Assembly: GCA_035502995.1 (NCBI GenBank)
Contig: DATJTW010000102.1
Coordinates: 1-64,000 of the forward strand
Reading direction: 5' to 3'
From: CADEED01 sp035502995
Lineage (GTDB): Bacteria; Pseudomonadota; Gammaproteobacteria; Steroidobacterales; Steroidobacteraceae
Length of the DNA stretch: 64,000 nt
Positions 26,389-35,496 of the stretch are shown here, in pieces (the first letter of the stretch is position 1; each line of letters starts with the position of its first letter). The position numbers and the translations under genes were made by a program. The notes under the pieces are model-generated. The model searched no databases. It was not told the origin of the DNA and saw only the letters and a program-made list of their open reading frames with translations.

Positions 26389-27718
26389 GCCGGCGGCGGC
26401 GCTGGCGGCTTTGTTGTCCACCGCCACTCTCGCCACCAACCCCCTCATCACCGACCAGTTCACCGCCGATCCCACCGCGCGCGTCTTCGAGGGGCGGATC
26501 TACGTCTACCCCTCTCACGACATCCCCGAGCCGCCCGGCTACACCGGCCGTCCCAAGTGGTTCGTCATGGAGGACTACCACGTCTTCTCCACCGACAACC
26601 TCACCGACTGGAAGGACCACGGCGTCATCCTCTCGCGCAACGACGTGCCGTGGGCCAACCACGACTCGTACGCGATGTGGGCGCCGGACGCGGTGTTCAA
26701 AGACGGCAAGTACTGGTTCTACTTTCCGGCGATGTCCGCCGGGCAAACTACCGGCGCGGGGATGCGCATCGGCGTTGCGACGGCGGACAAGCCGACCGGT
26801 CCGTTCAAGGCAATGCCGACGCCGATCGACGGCGTGAAGGGCATCGATCCCGGCGTGCTGCTCGCGAAGGACGGCAGCGCCTATCTCTACTGGTCCGGCT
26901 CGGACAAGCTGTTCGGCGCGAAGCTGAAACCGAACATGGTCGAGATCGACGGCGAACCGCAGACCTTCGACAACCTGCCGAAGAAGGGCCTGCAGGAAGG
27001 CCCGTTCGTGTTCGAGCGCGCCGGGACTTACTACCTGACCTATCCGCAAGTCGCCAACAAGATCGAGCGGCTCGAATACGCGACCAGCAAATCGCCGCTG
27101 GGTCCGTTCACGTGGGGCGGCGTGATCCTCGATGAATCCGCGAGCGGCTGCTGGACCGTGCACCACTCGCTGATCGAGTGGAAAGGGCAGTGGTACCTCT
27201 TCTACCACGACCGCGACCTCTCGCCGTCGTTCGACAAGCATCGCTCGATCCGCGCGGACAAACTGTTCTTCGAATCCGACGGCACGATCCGCAAGGTGAT
27301 CCCCACGCTGCGCGGTGTCGGCCTGGTGAACGCCACCAACGAGATCCAGATCGATCGCTACAGCGCGACGAGCCCGGAGGCGATCGCGGTCTCTTTCCTC
27401 GACGACGCGAATCCGTTCGCGGGCTGGAAGACGACGTTCAGCGCGCCGCAGTCGTGGGTGCGTTTCAACGAGGTGGATTTCGGCCGGCGCGCGCCGAAGT
27501 CGGTCGCCGTGCGCGCGAAAGGCGCAGGCGGCGCCACGCTCGAGATCCGCCTCGACCAGGCGGACGGGCCGGTGGTTGCCCGCGTGACGGTCCCGGTTTC
27601 GGCGGACTGGGCGACGATCGACGCCCGCGCGAAGAAGATTCCGCGCGGTGTGCACGACCTGATCGTGACGCAGGCGGGCGGCGGGCCCGTCGACGTGGAC
27701 TGGGTCCGGTTCCGCTGA
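26381..27718 (+). CDS. GH43-family glycosidase with C-terminal carbohydrate-binding domain
   Basis: 445 residues from a GTG at 26381, giving a signal peptide that starts VRPAAALAALLSTATLATN and overlaps the dehydrogenase stop by 8 bases. The five-bladed GH43 propeller has the candidate base D30 (TADPTARVFEG), modulator D156 (KGIDPGVLL) and acid E206 (LQEGPFVFERAGTYYLTY). The last 120 residues resemble CBM6 (VRFNEVDFG through VDVDWVRFR). Expected activity is beta-xylosidase or alpha-L-arabinofuranosidase, trimming xylan fragments outside or in the periplasm. Confidence 0.9.
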   Translation: MVRPAAALAALLSTATLATNPLITDQFTADPTARVFEGRIYVYPSHDIPEPPGYTGRPKWFVMEDYHVFSTDNLTDWKDHGVILSRNDVPWANHDSYAMWAPDAVFKDGKYWFYFPAMSAGQTTGAGMRIGVATADKPTGPFKAMPTPIDGVKGIDPGVLLAKDGSAYLYWSGSDKLFGAKLKPNMVEIDGEPQTFDNLPKKGLQEGPFVFERAGTYYLTYPQVANKIERLEYATSKSPLGPFTWGGVILDESASGCWTVHHSLIEWKGQWYLFYHDRDLSPSFDKHRSIRADKLFFESDGTIRKVIPTLRGVGLVNATNEIQIDRYSATSPEAIAVSFLDDANPFAGWKTTFSAPQSWVRFNEVDFGRRAPKSVAVRAKGAGGATLEIRLDQADGPVVARVTVPVSADWATIDARAKKIPRGVHDLIVTQAGGGPVDVDWVRFR

Positions 27719-27744
27719 GATTCGCCGCGCACGTCACGCGTGTT

Positions 27745-27923
27745 ACACGAGCCGAACGAGCCGTGCGCCGGCCAGCGGCAACGCCTCGTCATCTCGACCG
27801 GCACGCCGATCCTCTGCAACGCCGCGAAATACGTCGGCGAGTGACGCACCGGGTCGATCGGGCCATCCTCCGCGTGCAGCAGCAAGGTGCCGCCACAAAT
27901 CGCCAGAAACGGCGGCGCCGTCC
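27745..27923 (-). pseudogene. Remnant of acetylxylan-esterase-like alpha/beta hydrolase (C-terminal part)
   Basis: The minus strand reads RTAPPFLAICGG, then LLLHAEDGPIDPVRHS and PTYFAALQRIGVPVEM, then a weaker stretch containing PAHGSFG. Exported acetyl-xylan esterase/BD-FAE-like hydrolases have the same layout near their C-terminus: PPTFLVHAxDDPVxPVENS, a YYAALKKAGVPVEMH stretch and GGHGFG. The rest of the gene is absent: the left side runs past the GH43 stop and the right side abuts the pentapeptide gene. It looks like a decayed xylan-esterase gene left inside the hemicellulose locus. Confidence 0.6.
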
Positions 27924-27931
27924 GTCGCGCC

Positions 27932-28546
27932 TCAATCCACGAGCTCTATGCCCAACGAATCCAGCAGCGACAGCGCCTCGTGTCGCGAGAACTTCGCCTT
28001 CTCGAGGCGGTTCTCGAACACGTCGATCGAGTAGTTCGTCGCGCCGGTGAGATCTGCCTCCATCAGGTTCGTCTTGCCGAACTGCGCATTCCGGAAATCC
28101 GTGCCCGTGAGGACGCCGCGCGACAGATTCGCCTCCCGCAGGTCCACGCCGTGCGCCTTGCAGTCGTCGATGACGATCTCCTCGAGCGTCAGCCCGAAGA
28201 ACGACGAATCATTCAGGATGCATTTGCGGAACCGCAGCGGCGCGCCAACCGCGATGCGCGGCCAGGTCGCACGCGTCCAGTCGATGCCGAGCATCTTGCA
28301 CTCGACGAATTCGACGCTGCCGAACTTCGTGCCGCCGATCTTCGCGTTGGACAGGTTGCAGTTCGTGAACGTGCAGTCGACGAACTTGCAGTCGGTGAAC
28401 GTGGCGCCGCCGAAGTTGCAGCCGGTGAAGCCGCAGTCCTCGAACACCTTGTTGCGGAGCGTCTGTCCCTCCGCGCCGATGTTTTGGAAGATCTCGGAGA
28501 CGAGTTCCTCGGCGTCCGGGAAGCCCTTCGGATTTGCGTCGCTCAA
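27932..28546 (-). CDS. Pentapeptide-repeat protein
   Basis: 204 residues starting with TTG, supported by a GGGAGAAG ribosome site 6 bases upstream. Most of the chain is A(D/N)LXX-type repeats that form a right-handed quadrilateral helix: CGFTGCNFGGATFTDCKF, CTFTNCNLSNAKIGG and ANLSRGVLTGTDFRNAQF. Length and layout are like Qnr/MfpA proteins, which mimic DNA and protect gyrase, but many such proteins have no known role. It is divergent from the polysaccharide deacetylase with a 71-bp gap. Confidence 0.88.
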   Translation of the reverse strand: MSDANPKGFPDAEELVSEIFQNIGAEGQTLRNKVFEDCGFTGCNFGGATFTDCKFVDCTFTNCNLSNAKIGGTKFGSVEFVECKMLGIDWTRATWPRIAVGAPLRFRKCILNDSSFFGLTLEEIVIDDCKAHGVDLREANLSRGVLTGTDFRNAQFGKTNLMEADLTGATNYSIDVFENRLEKAKFSRHEALSLLDSLGIELVD

Positions 28547-28617
28547 CCAACTTCTCCCGGGAACGAGGTAGAGTCGGGCAGCGTAATCGGGTCGCCCCGA
28601 TCCAACAACGGAGTTCC

Positions 28618-29544
28618 ATGAATCGCCGCGAGCTCGTCGGACGAATAGGCGCCAGCGTCGTGGCTTCCACCGTCGCTTTCCACACCGCCTTCGCGGCCTC
28701 GCGCCGCGAAGTCGCCATCACCATGGACGACCTCGCGCTGCACGGCGGCGACGAGTCCGTCCTGCGCGCCCGCAACGATTCCATCCTCCGCGCACTGCGC
28801 GAGCATTCGATCAAGGCCGCCATCTTCGTCACCGGCGCGAACGTCGACTCGCCGTTCGGCGCGGAGATGCTGCAGGCGTGGAACGACGCCGGCCACATGC
28901 TTTGCAATCACACGTATTCCCATCGCAACTGCGAGACCACCGAGTTCGCGGAATACACCGCCGACATCCTGCGCTGCGAGCAGATCCTGCGCGCGTATCC
29001 GCGCTTCCGCCGCTTCTTCCGCTTCCCGTACCTGAAAGAAGGCAAGACCGCCGCGCAGCGTGACGCCGTGCGCCGCTTCCTCGCCGAGCACGGCTATCGC
29101 AACGGTGCCGTCACCATCGACGCGTCCGACTGGTACGTCGACGACCGGCTCGTCAAACGGCTCGCGCAGGATCCCGACGCCGCGACCGGCGGCTATCGCG
29201 ATTTCTATCTCCAGCACATCCTCGACCGCTCGAACTACTACGACGACGTCTCGCGTCGCGCGCTCGGCCGCAGCGTGCGGCACACGCTGCTGGTGCATCA
29301 CAACGTGCTCAACGGACTCTTCCTCGGCGACATCCTCGATCAATACGTGAAGCAGGGCTGGACGCCGATCGACGCCGAACACGCGTACGCGGACCCGGTG
29401 TTCCGCCAGAACCCGGATGTCGTGCCCGCCGGCGACAGCCTCGTGCTCGCGATCGGCGTCGCCTCGGGCAAGGTGAAACGCGATCGCTGGCCATCCGAGG
29501 ACGGCGAATACGAAGCGCCCGCGATGGATCGCCTCGGCCTCTAG
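28618..29544 (+). CDS. Exported polysaccharide deacetylase (NodB domain, CE4-like)
   Basis: 308 residues from the ATG at 28618 (GGAG upstream). The signal peptide ends near AFAAS. NodB motifs are visible: D37/D38 in ITMDDLAL, metal ligands H98 and H102 in NHTYSH, FRFPYLKEG (the arginine/proline motif), and HTLLVHHN for the catalytic His. It removes acetyl groups from xylan, chitin or peptidoglycan. Its position in the hemicellulose cluster points to acetylxylan, but this is inference. Confidence 0.88.
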   Translation: MNRRELVGRIGASVVASTVAFHTAFAASRREVAITMDDLALHGGDESVLRARNDSILRALREHSIKAAIFVTGANVDSPFGAEMLQAWNDAGHMLCNHTYSHRNCETTEFAEYTADILRCEQILRAYPRFRRFFRFPYLKEGKTAAQRDAVRRFLAEHGYRNGAVTIDASDWYVDDRLVKRLAQDPDAATGGYRDFYLQHILDRSNYYDDVSRRALGRSVRHTLLVHHNVLNGLFLGDILDQYVKQGWTPIDAEHAYADPVFRQNPDVVPAGDSLVLAIGVASGKVKRDRWPSEDGEYEAPAMDRLGL

Positions 29545-29632
29545 GCGTCGCGCGCCGAATCGTAAGCAAACGAAGGCGACTTTGATCGCGTCTGCCGATG
29601 GCCGATATTCCCGCGACCATCCGGGAGATCCC

Positions 29633-31144
29633 ATGCGCAGACGCGATTTCTTCAAGGCCGGCGGCGCGACCGCCTTGCTCGCCGGCACGCGCGCCCCCGC
29701 GGCCGCCGTGCACAACTTCGATCGCTACGATTTCGGCCCGGGCCCCGTCGCCGCGGACCGGCTCTATCAAGGTCCGTTCCCCACGGACCGTTTCGCCGGC
29801 TGGCAGGTGGTCATGGCGACCACCGCGTCGAACGACGTGATCCCGGGCTTCGGCATGGGCCTGATCACCTATCTCTGCGACGAAGTCGGCCCGCCGTCGA
29901 TGCCCGGCGAGCCGCTGGCGAAATCGCTCGAAGACCTCGCGCGATTCGCGCTCGGCACCAAGCTCTACCTGCGCGTGAACTGGAAGGACGTGCAGACGAA
30001 ACCCGGCCGTCTCGATCTCTGCGAACACTGGCGGATCGCGTTTGAGCTGGCGAAGCGTTACGACAAGCGCCTCGGCCTGCGCGTGATGATGAGCAACCCG
30101 GACATCGAAGGCTCCGCGCTGCCCGAGTACCTCGCACGGAAGATCCCGATGGTCGAGCTCGGCAGCTGGCTCGATCGTCGCCGCTTCGAGCCGCGCTACG
30201 ACGACCCGCGCTTCCAGGCCGCGTTCGGCGAGCTCACCCAACTACTCGCCGATGCGTACGACGGCCACCCGCAGGTGGAGTACGTCGACACCGCGATGTA
30301 CGGGTTCTGGGGCGAGGGCCACACGTGGCCGCTCGAGCGCAACCCGTTCCCGGACTACGCGACCGCCGAGGCGACGTGGGTGCGCATGTTCGAGACGCAG
30401 CTCGCCCACTGGAAGAAGACGCCGCTGGCCACGAACACGCAGCCCGACTTCAGCAAGGTCGGCAACTTCGAGCTGCTCGAGCGCACGGTGCGCTCGCACA
30501 ACTGGCTGCGCACGGACACCATCTTCATCGAGAACGAGCAGATCGAGGCGCTGAGCAATCGCCCGCCGTGGGTCGGCGCGACGATCGAAGTGCCGAATGG
30601 CGATGGCACGAAGGAGAGCCTGCACCTCGACGACGGCGTGACGTTGACGGACAACGTCATCGGCCACGTGCGCGACGTCGGCGCCTGCTATTTCTCACTG
30701 TGGAACTGGCATCGCATCCGCGCGGATCGTCTGCACGGCTATTACGACGCGTATCCGCAGGCGATCGACGCGTTGTCGCGCGTCATCGGTTATCGCGTTC
30801 GGCCGTCGTGGATCTGGACCTACGACGCGGGCAACGGCGATGCCGGGCTCGTGCTCGGGATCGTCAACGACGGCATCGCCGGCGTCCCGGGCGTGTTGCG
30901 GATCTCCGTGCTCGATGCCGCGAACCGCGAGCTTGCCGTCGGCAGCCTCGACGCGGGTTATCCGTTGCCGCACAAGGTGCGCCAGGCGAAGTTCCCGCTG
31001 CCGCGCGGCACGGACTGGAAAGGCCTGCGCGTGAAGGCGCAGATCGAGGTGAAAGGGCAGCGGTATCCCGTGCGCTGGGCCTGCCGCCAATCGCTGAACG
31101 CCGACGGCACGCTGACGCTGCGACCGACCGCGGGTATCGACTGA
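29633..31144 (+). CDS. Tat-exported protein, candidate TIM-barrel glycoside hydrolase
   Basis: 503 residues from the ATG at 29633 (GGGAG upstream); RRRDFFKAGGATALLAG is a good twin-arginine signal. The body has alternating strands and helices suggestive of a TIM barrel: LYLRVNWKDVQ, RLGLRVMMSN, VEYVDTAMYGFWGEGHTWP and TDTIFIENEQIEAL. E228 in WGEGH and one of the Glu in ENEQIE could be a catalytic pair as in clan GH-A. A beta-sandwich domain follows (LVLGIVNDGIAGVPGVLRI). I do not recognise a named family; DUF4832-like proteins are the nearest I recall. The hemicellulose setting suggests a glycosidase. Confidence 0.7.
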   Translation: MRRRDFFKAGGATALLAGTRAPAAAVHNFDRYDFGPGPVAADRLYQGPFPTDRFAGWQVVMATTASNDVIPGFGMGLITYLCDEVGPPSMPGEPLAKSLEDLARFALGTKLYLRVNWKDVQTKPGRLDLCEHWRIAFELAKRYDKRLGLRVMMSNPDIEGSALPEYLARKIPMVELGSWLDRRRFEPRYDDPRFQAAFGELTQLLADAYDGHPQVEYVDTAMYGFWGEGHTWPLERNPFPDYATAEATWVRMFETQLAHWKKTPLATNTQPDFSKVGNFELLERTVRSHNWLRTDTIFIENEQIEALSNRPPWVGATIEVPNGDGTKESLHLDDGVTLTDNVIGHVRDVGACYFSLWNWHRIRADRLHGYYDAYPQAIDALSRVIGYRVRPSWIWTYDAGNGDAGLVLGIVNDGIAGVPGVLRISVLDAANRELAVGSLDAGYPLPHKVRQAKFPLPRGTDWKGLRVKAQIEVKGQRYPVRWACRQSLNADGTLTLRPTAGID

Positions 31145-31169
31145 GGGCGGCTTCGCCTATCCTTCGCGC

Positions 31170-31484
31170 ATGAACGAACGTGTGACGCCCGACGGGCGCT
31201 ATTTCGTCGTGCGCGGCCGGCTGTGGCGGCGCGCGAATCCGGGGTTGTCCGCCGACAAGCGCGAGGCGCTGGTGAACGAGCTGATGGCCGCGCGGCGCGC
31301 GGTGCATGCCGCGCAGAAGGCCGACGACGCCGCGGCACTGGCCGCCGCGCGCAAGGCGGTGGATGCCGCGAAGATCGGTCTCGGCGAGCGCGGCCCCGTG
31401 TGGTGGACCGATGGCGCGCCGGATCTCAACCGGCACAAGGTCAAGGGCAGCCCGTACGCCGAGTGGTACGGGCGGGAAGAATAG
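31170..31484 (+). CDS. Conserved small hypothetical protein
   Basis: 104 residues beginning MNERVTPDGRYFVVRGRLWR, with a middle helix rich in Ala, Lys and Arg and a C-terminus PVWWTDGAPDLNRHKVKG. I recall this as a widely conserved short soluble protein, usually annotated as hypothetical, with no known function. It has no signal peptide and no clear ribosome site. Its stop codon is part of the hairpin it shares with the convergent CE15 gene. Confidence 0.75.
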   Translation: MNERVTPDGRYFVVRGRLWRRANPGLSADKREALVNELMAARRAVHAAQKADDAAALAAARKAVDAAKIGLGERGPVWWTDGAPDLNRHKVKGSPYAEWYGREE

Positions 31485-31509
31485 GGCGGAGGCCTCGCGG
31501 CCTCCGCCC
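31484..31509. terminator. Bidirectional hairpin between convergent genes
   Basis: Perfect 11-bp arms GGGCGGAGGCC/GGCCTCCGCCC with a TCGC loop, beginning at the last base of the small hypothetical's stop codon and 24 bases from the CE15 stop. Confidence 0.75.
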
Positions 31510-31532
31510 ACCTATCTACCTCGGCCGGCCGG

Positions 31533-33392
31533 TCACGGCTGGAAGTTCACGGTCACCGGCCCGCTCTGCACGGTCGAGCGGCCCGCGGCGACGCGGAACT
31601 TCGTCTCCAGCGGGCTCGTCGGCTCGCTGGTCTTGAAGCCCGGTCCGCCCGCATTGCCCGCGCCCGTGCTGATGCCCAGGCCCGTGAAATACGCGCCCTG
31701 CATCACGCCGCTGCACGTCGTCGCGGTCGCCGCGCCCTGGTAGACGGCGCGTCCCGGCTGGAACGTCTCGTCGCCCGCGGCGATCGACAGCTGCTCGTTG
31801 TTGGGGAACGGGATCGCGAGCGTGAACGAACGGCCGTCGGCGCACAGCACGTCCGCCTGCACGTTGCCGCTGACCAGCGAGACCGTTGCCGCCGGATGCG
31901 CGGCACCCGGCACGGCGAGCTGATAACCGGCGAGTACCGTATCGCCCGCGTTGATGCGCAGCGTCGGACCCTGCTTCAGCGACGAGACGACGGTGCCTTC
32001 CGTGTTCCAGTCGTTCGGGAAGGTCGGGTAGTCGCGCTTCTGCTTGCCCCACCAGTCGGTCCAGCGCGCGTAGTCGAGCGCCGGGTACGGATGCACGCGC
32101 GCGTTCGTGGCGACGGCCGTGTTGCCGAGCAGGTAGCGATCGAGGTACGCGGCGATCGTCGGCTGCTGCGCCGGCGGCACCGCGCAGTGGTTGTGGCCGC
32201 CGTCGATGTAGAAGCCGAAGCGGTCGCCGATGCCGAACGTGTCGTAGATGCGTTCGGTGGCGCGCGACGTCACGTAGTTGGCCCGGTTGGACAACCAGTA
32301 GAAGTCGGTGTTGCCGGTCACCAGCAGCGCGCGCGGCGCCACCATGCCCATCAGCTCGTGGTGGTCGGTCGGCTGCTTATAGCCGTTGTCCATCTGGAAC
32401 TGGCGCATCTGGCCGGCGAACCAGTCGTAGTTGGTGCGCTGGATGTCCTCCGACGCGCCGTACGCCTCGATCTCGCGCGTGACGCGCCAGGCCGGCGCGC
32501 CGCCGCCGCCGCTCTCCTGCGGGATGGTCAACGCGACGCGCTCGTCGAACGCGCCGGCGTACAGCGCCATCTTGCCGGCGTACGAACAGCCGGTCGCGCC
32601 GAGGTGGCCGACGTCGATCGGCAGCGGGTTCGTCGCCTGCTGGGACGCGATGCGGATGCCGTCGATGACGCGGCTCACGCCCCACGCCCACGCGGCGTAC
32701 TGCCCGGAATTGCTCACCGTGCCGTTGCACGTGCCGGCGCACAGCTCCGGATACAGCGTGTAGAACGGATCCTTCGAATGATCGGCAGCGCTGAACGCGT
32801 ACGCGGTGACCTGGTTGTGCACGAAGTCGACCGTGGCGATCGGCCGCGACGTGATCACCGCGGCCGGCAGGCTGCCGGGGTTCGCGCCCGTGGCGCTGGC
32901 GAAGAACGTCATCGAGATCAGCGCGGGGAACGGGCCGGCGCCCTGGCCGGTCGGCAGGTAGACGCCCGAGGTCAGCGTCAGCGACTTGCCGTTGCGCGTG
33001 ACGACGACCGTCAGCGTGCCTTTCGCGTTCGGCGTGGCCGCCGGCGGCACGTAGTTAGCCGTGATGGTGCAGTCCGAGCAGTCCGGCTTCGGGCCGATCT
33101 CGTATTTCTCGATGGCGGCCTTGATCTCGTTGCGGCGTTTTTCCCAGCCGGAGAACTTCGTGTCGCGGGTCGGACCCTTCGGCCCGGACGCGAACGACAG
33201 GAACGGATCCGGCAGCGGACGCACGATCGGGAATTGGTCGAACGACGGGAACGTCGGCGGTGCGAATTGCGCGCCGATGTTCTCGACGTCGTAGACGAGC
33301 GGTGGCGGTTGCGGAGTTTCCCTGGCTTGCACCGCGCCGACGATTGCAGCGGACAGCAGTGCGATACCCAGACGGCGAGTCAGGTTGATCAT
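31533..33392 (-). CDS. Secreted CE15-type glucuronoyl esterase with C-terminal domain
   Basis: 619 residues from the ATG at 33392 (AGGGGGAA upstream); the longer frame to 33701 lacks support. The signal peptide ends AVQARE. The catalytic core matches CE15 4-O-methyl-glucuronoyl methylesterases: nucleophile S270 in ATGCSYAGKMALY, E293 in TIPQESGGGGA and H402 in DGGHNHCAVP. These enzymes split ester links between lignin and glucuronoxylan. Residues about 465-619 form an extra domain with beta-sandwich character and two Cys (VLCADGRS, TTCSGVMQG), not known to me in CE15 proteins. It sits opposite the DUF4038-type gene, with which it shares a 200-bp divergent promoter region. Confidence 0.87.
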   Translation of the reverse strand: MINLTRRLGIALLSAAIVGAVQARETPQPPPLVYDVENIGAQFAPPTFPSFDQFPIVRPLPDPFLSFASGPKGPTRDTKFSGWEKRRNEIKAAIEKYEIGPKPDCSDCTITANYVPPAATPNAKGTLTVVVTRNGKSLTLTSGVYLPTGQGAGPFPALISMTFFASATGANPGSLPAAVITSRPIATVDFVHNQVTAYAFSAADHSKDPFYTLYPELCAGTCNGTVSNSGQYAAWAWGVSRVIDGIRIASQQATNPLPIDVGHLGATGCSYAGKMALYAGAFDERVALTIPQESGGGGAPAWRVTREIEAYGASEDIQRTNYDWFAGQMRQFQMDNGYKQPTDHHELMGMVAPRALLVTGNTDFYWLSNRANYVTSRATERIYDTFGIGDRFGFYIDGGHNHCAVPPAQQPTIAAYLDRYLLGNTAVATNARVHPYPALDYARWTDWWGKQKRDYPTFPNDWNTEGTVVSSLKQGPTLRINAGDTVLAGYQLAVPGAAHPAATVSLVSGNVQADVLCADGRSFTLAIPFPNNEQLSIAAGDETFQPGRAVYQGAATATTCSGVMQGAYFTGLGISTGAGNAGGPGFKTSEPTSPLETKFRVAAGRSTVQSGPVTVNFQP

Positions 33393-33591
33393 GTTCCCCC
33401 TCCATAGATTGTTAGGCATGCGAGCCATGCCGCGCCCGAGCGACACGGGCGCTGCGGCATGTTCGGCCGATGATCTGAGACGGTCTGTCGGAGAGTTCCG
33501 ACTGTTAGACTTGTGCCCGCGCTGGCATTTGCCCGCGCATGACGATCGGGATTTCTTCCGCGAGAATCCCCGAAACCGGAGACGTATTGAC

Positions 33592-35496
33592 ATGATCGGA
33601 CGACTCGTCGTTTCTCTTGCCCTGTGTTTGCTGTTCGGCGGCAACGCGCACGCGCGCCTGCAGTCCGGCGAGGTCCACGTCTGGGAAACGCAGGAGATCA
33701 CGTTCGAATCCGCGCGCGACTACGCGAATCCGTACGCCGACGTCACGCTGTGGATCGAGCTCACCGGTCCCGGGTTCAGCAAGAAGGTGTACGGCTTCTG
33801 GGATGACGGCCGGACCTTCAAGGTTCGTTTCGTCGCCACCGCGCCGGGCGAATGGCGCTGGAAGGTGGCGGCGACGCCGGCCGACGACGCGGGCCTCAAT
33901 GGCGGGGCGGGCGCGCTGAAAGCCGTGGCGTGGTCGGATGCCGAGATCGCGGAGAACGCGAACCGCCGCGGCTTCGTGCGCGCGAGCCCGAACGGCCACG
34001 CGCTGGTGTATGCCGACGGCTCGCCGTTCTTCCTGACGGGCGACACCTGGCTCGCCGCCTCGACGTGGCGCCTGCCGTTCAAGGGAATCACCGCCGCGCC
34101 CGACTACGTGCCCGGCCCCGGCATCTCGTTCGAAGAGGCCGTGTCGTGGCGCAAGCGCCAGGGCTTCAACTCCGTCTCGTTCATCGCCGCGTTTCCGAAC
34201 TGGGCCGCCGATGCGCACGGCGCGACGTATGCGAACGAGGACGGCGTCTATCTGCGCAACGCCTGGGAGAAGTTCGGCAGCTGGGCGCCGAACGCGAAGA
34301 TCTCGACCGCCGACGGCGCCACGACCACCGGCAAGGACATGCACGACGAAGCCGGCCATCGGCCGTTCGAGGTGTTCGCCGACCGCGAAGGCCTCGCCAA
34401 CTTCGACCGTCTCGATCCACGTTACTTCGCGAGTCTCGATCGCAAGATGCGCCATCTCTCCGACGAAGGCTTCGTGCCATTCCTCGAGACGATCCGCCGC
34501 GACAACGCGCCGTCCTGGAAGCGCTACTTCGATTTCGACGAATCGTACTCGCGATTCGTGAACTACCTGGTCGCGCGGTACGGCGCATACAACCTCGTCT
34601 TCAGCGGCATCCATCTCGACTGGATCCCCAAGGATTTCAGCCTCACCGCCGACGAGTTCAACCAGGCGCTGACGTATCACCACCGCAAGTACGGCGGCCT
34701 GCCGTTCGGCCAGCCATACACCACGCTGATCGACCGCTCGACGTACAAGGCGTTCGGCCACGCCGACCACGCGCCGTGGCTGACGATGCACACCGTGGGC
34801 AACAACCCGCGCAACCACGCGATCTACGCATCGATCGAAGAGCTGTTCCACCTCGATCCGCCGATGCCGGCCGCGAACCTCGAGCCGTACTACACGGGCT
34901 GGAATCACAACATCAACCGGCCCGGCGGCGAGACGCCCGCCGAGAACTCGCCGCGCGACAACTATTTCGCGCGCGCGATGATGTACGGCTCGGTGTTGTC
35001 CGGCGCGCTGGCCGGTCACGTGCACGGCACGGCCGCCTACGACATGACGTCGACCGGCGAGCCCGCCGGCTGGCGGCCGCACATCTGGACCGCGCTGAAG
35101 TACACCTCGGGCGGGCAGATGCAGCACCTGCGCACTTTCGTGCTGTCGGAGGGCGCGCGTTACCAGGAGCTCGCGCCCGTGCCTGCGGATCTGCAGCCGC
35201 GCAGCATCGCGGATGCGAAGGCCGATGGCCTCGACGGCTGGTCGTTCCTCGCGCGCAATGCGGCGCGGGATTTCGCGCTGGTGTATTTCGAGAATCGCGC
35301 GCCGCGGCCGCAGCTCGCGGGATTCACGGCGGGCGCGCGTTATCGGTGGACGTGGTTCGAACCGGAAACGGGCGAGTGGGGCCGCGCGAAGACCGTGCAC
35401 GCGGATGCGGGCGGTGTGCTGGCGGCGCCGGCATTCCCGGCGGGCGGCGGTCTTGCGGCGCGGGACATGGCCGCGAAAATCCTGCTGGTCAGGTGA
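33592..35496 (+). CDS. Secreted DUF4038/DUF5060-type glycoside hydrolase
   Basis: 634 residues from the ATG at 33592 (GGAG 11 bases upstream). The signal peptide ends AHARL. An N-terminal DUF5060 beta-sandwich (ITFESARDYANPYADVTLWIELTGPG, YGFWDDGRTFKVRFVATAPGEW) precedes a TIM barrel of the DUF4038 type beginning FFLTGDTWLAASTWRLPF, with RRDNAPSWKRYFDFDESYSR and a later Asp/Glu-rich core. A C-terminal sandwich (DFALVYFENRAPRPQLAGF) closes it. GH140 apiosidases and other pectin or xylan debranching enzymes share this layout. Exact substrate cannot be told. Confidence 0.85.
   Translation: MIGRLVVSLALCLLFGGNAHARLQSGEVHVWETQEITFESARDYANPYADVTLWIELTGPGFSKKVYGFWDDGRTFKVRFVATAPGEWRWKVAATPADDAGLNGGAGALKAVAWSDAEIAENANRRGFVRASPNGHALVYADGSPFFLTGDTWLAASTWRLPFKGITAAPDYVPGPGISFEEAVSWRKRQGFNSVSFIAAFPNWAADAHGATYANEDGVYLRNAWEKFGSWAPNAKISTADGATTTGKDMHDEAGHRPFEVFADREGLANFDRLDPRYFASLDRKMRHLSDEGFVPFLETIRRDNAPSWKRYFDFDESYSRFVNYLVARYGAYNLVFSGIHLDWIPKDFSLTADEFNQALTYHHRKYGGLPFGQPYTTLIDRSTYKAFGHADHAPWLTMHTVGNNPRNHAIYASIEELFHLDPPMPAANLEPYYTGWNHNINRPGGETPAENSPRDNYFARAMMYGSVLSGALAGHVHGTAAYDMTSTGEPAGWRPHIWTALKYTSGGQMQHLRTFVLSEGARYQELAPVPADLQPRSIADAKADGLDGWSFLARNAARDFALVYFENRAPRPQLAGFTAGARYRWTWFEPETGEWGRAKTVHADAGGVLAAPAFPAGGGLAARDMAAKILLVR

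Noticed and set aside
23131..26475. 1114-residue minus-strand frame opposite the xylanase and dehydrogenase genes
   Set aside because: Long only because of high GC; no domain and Arg/Val/Asp-rich, while the plus strand is well supported.
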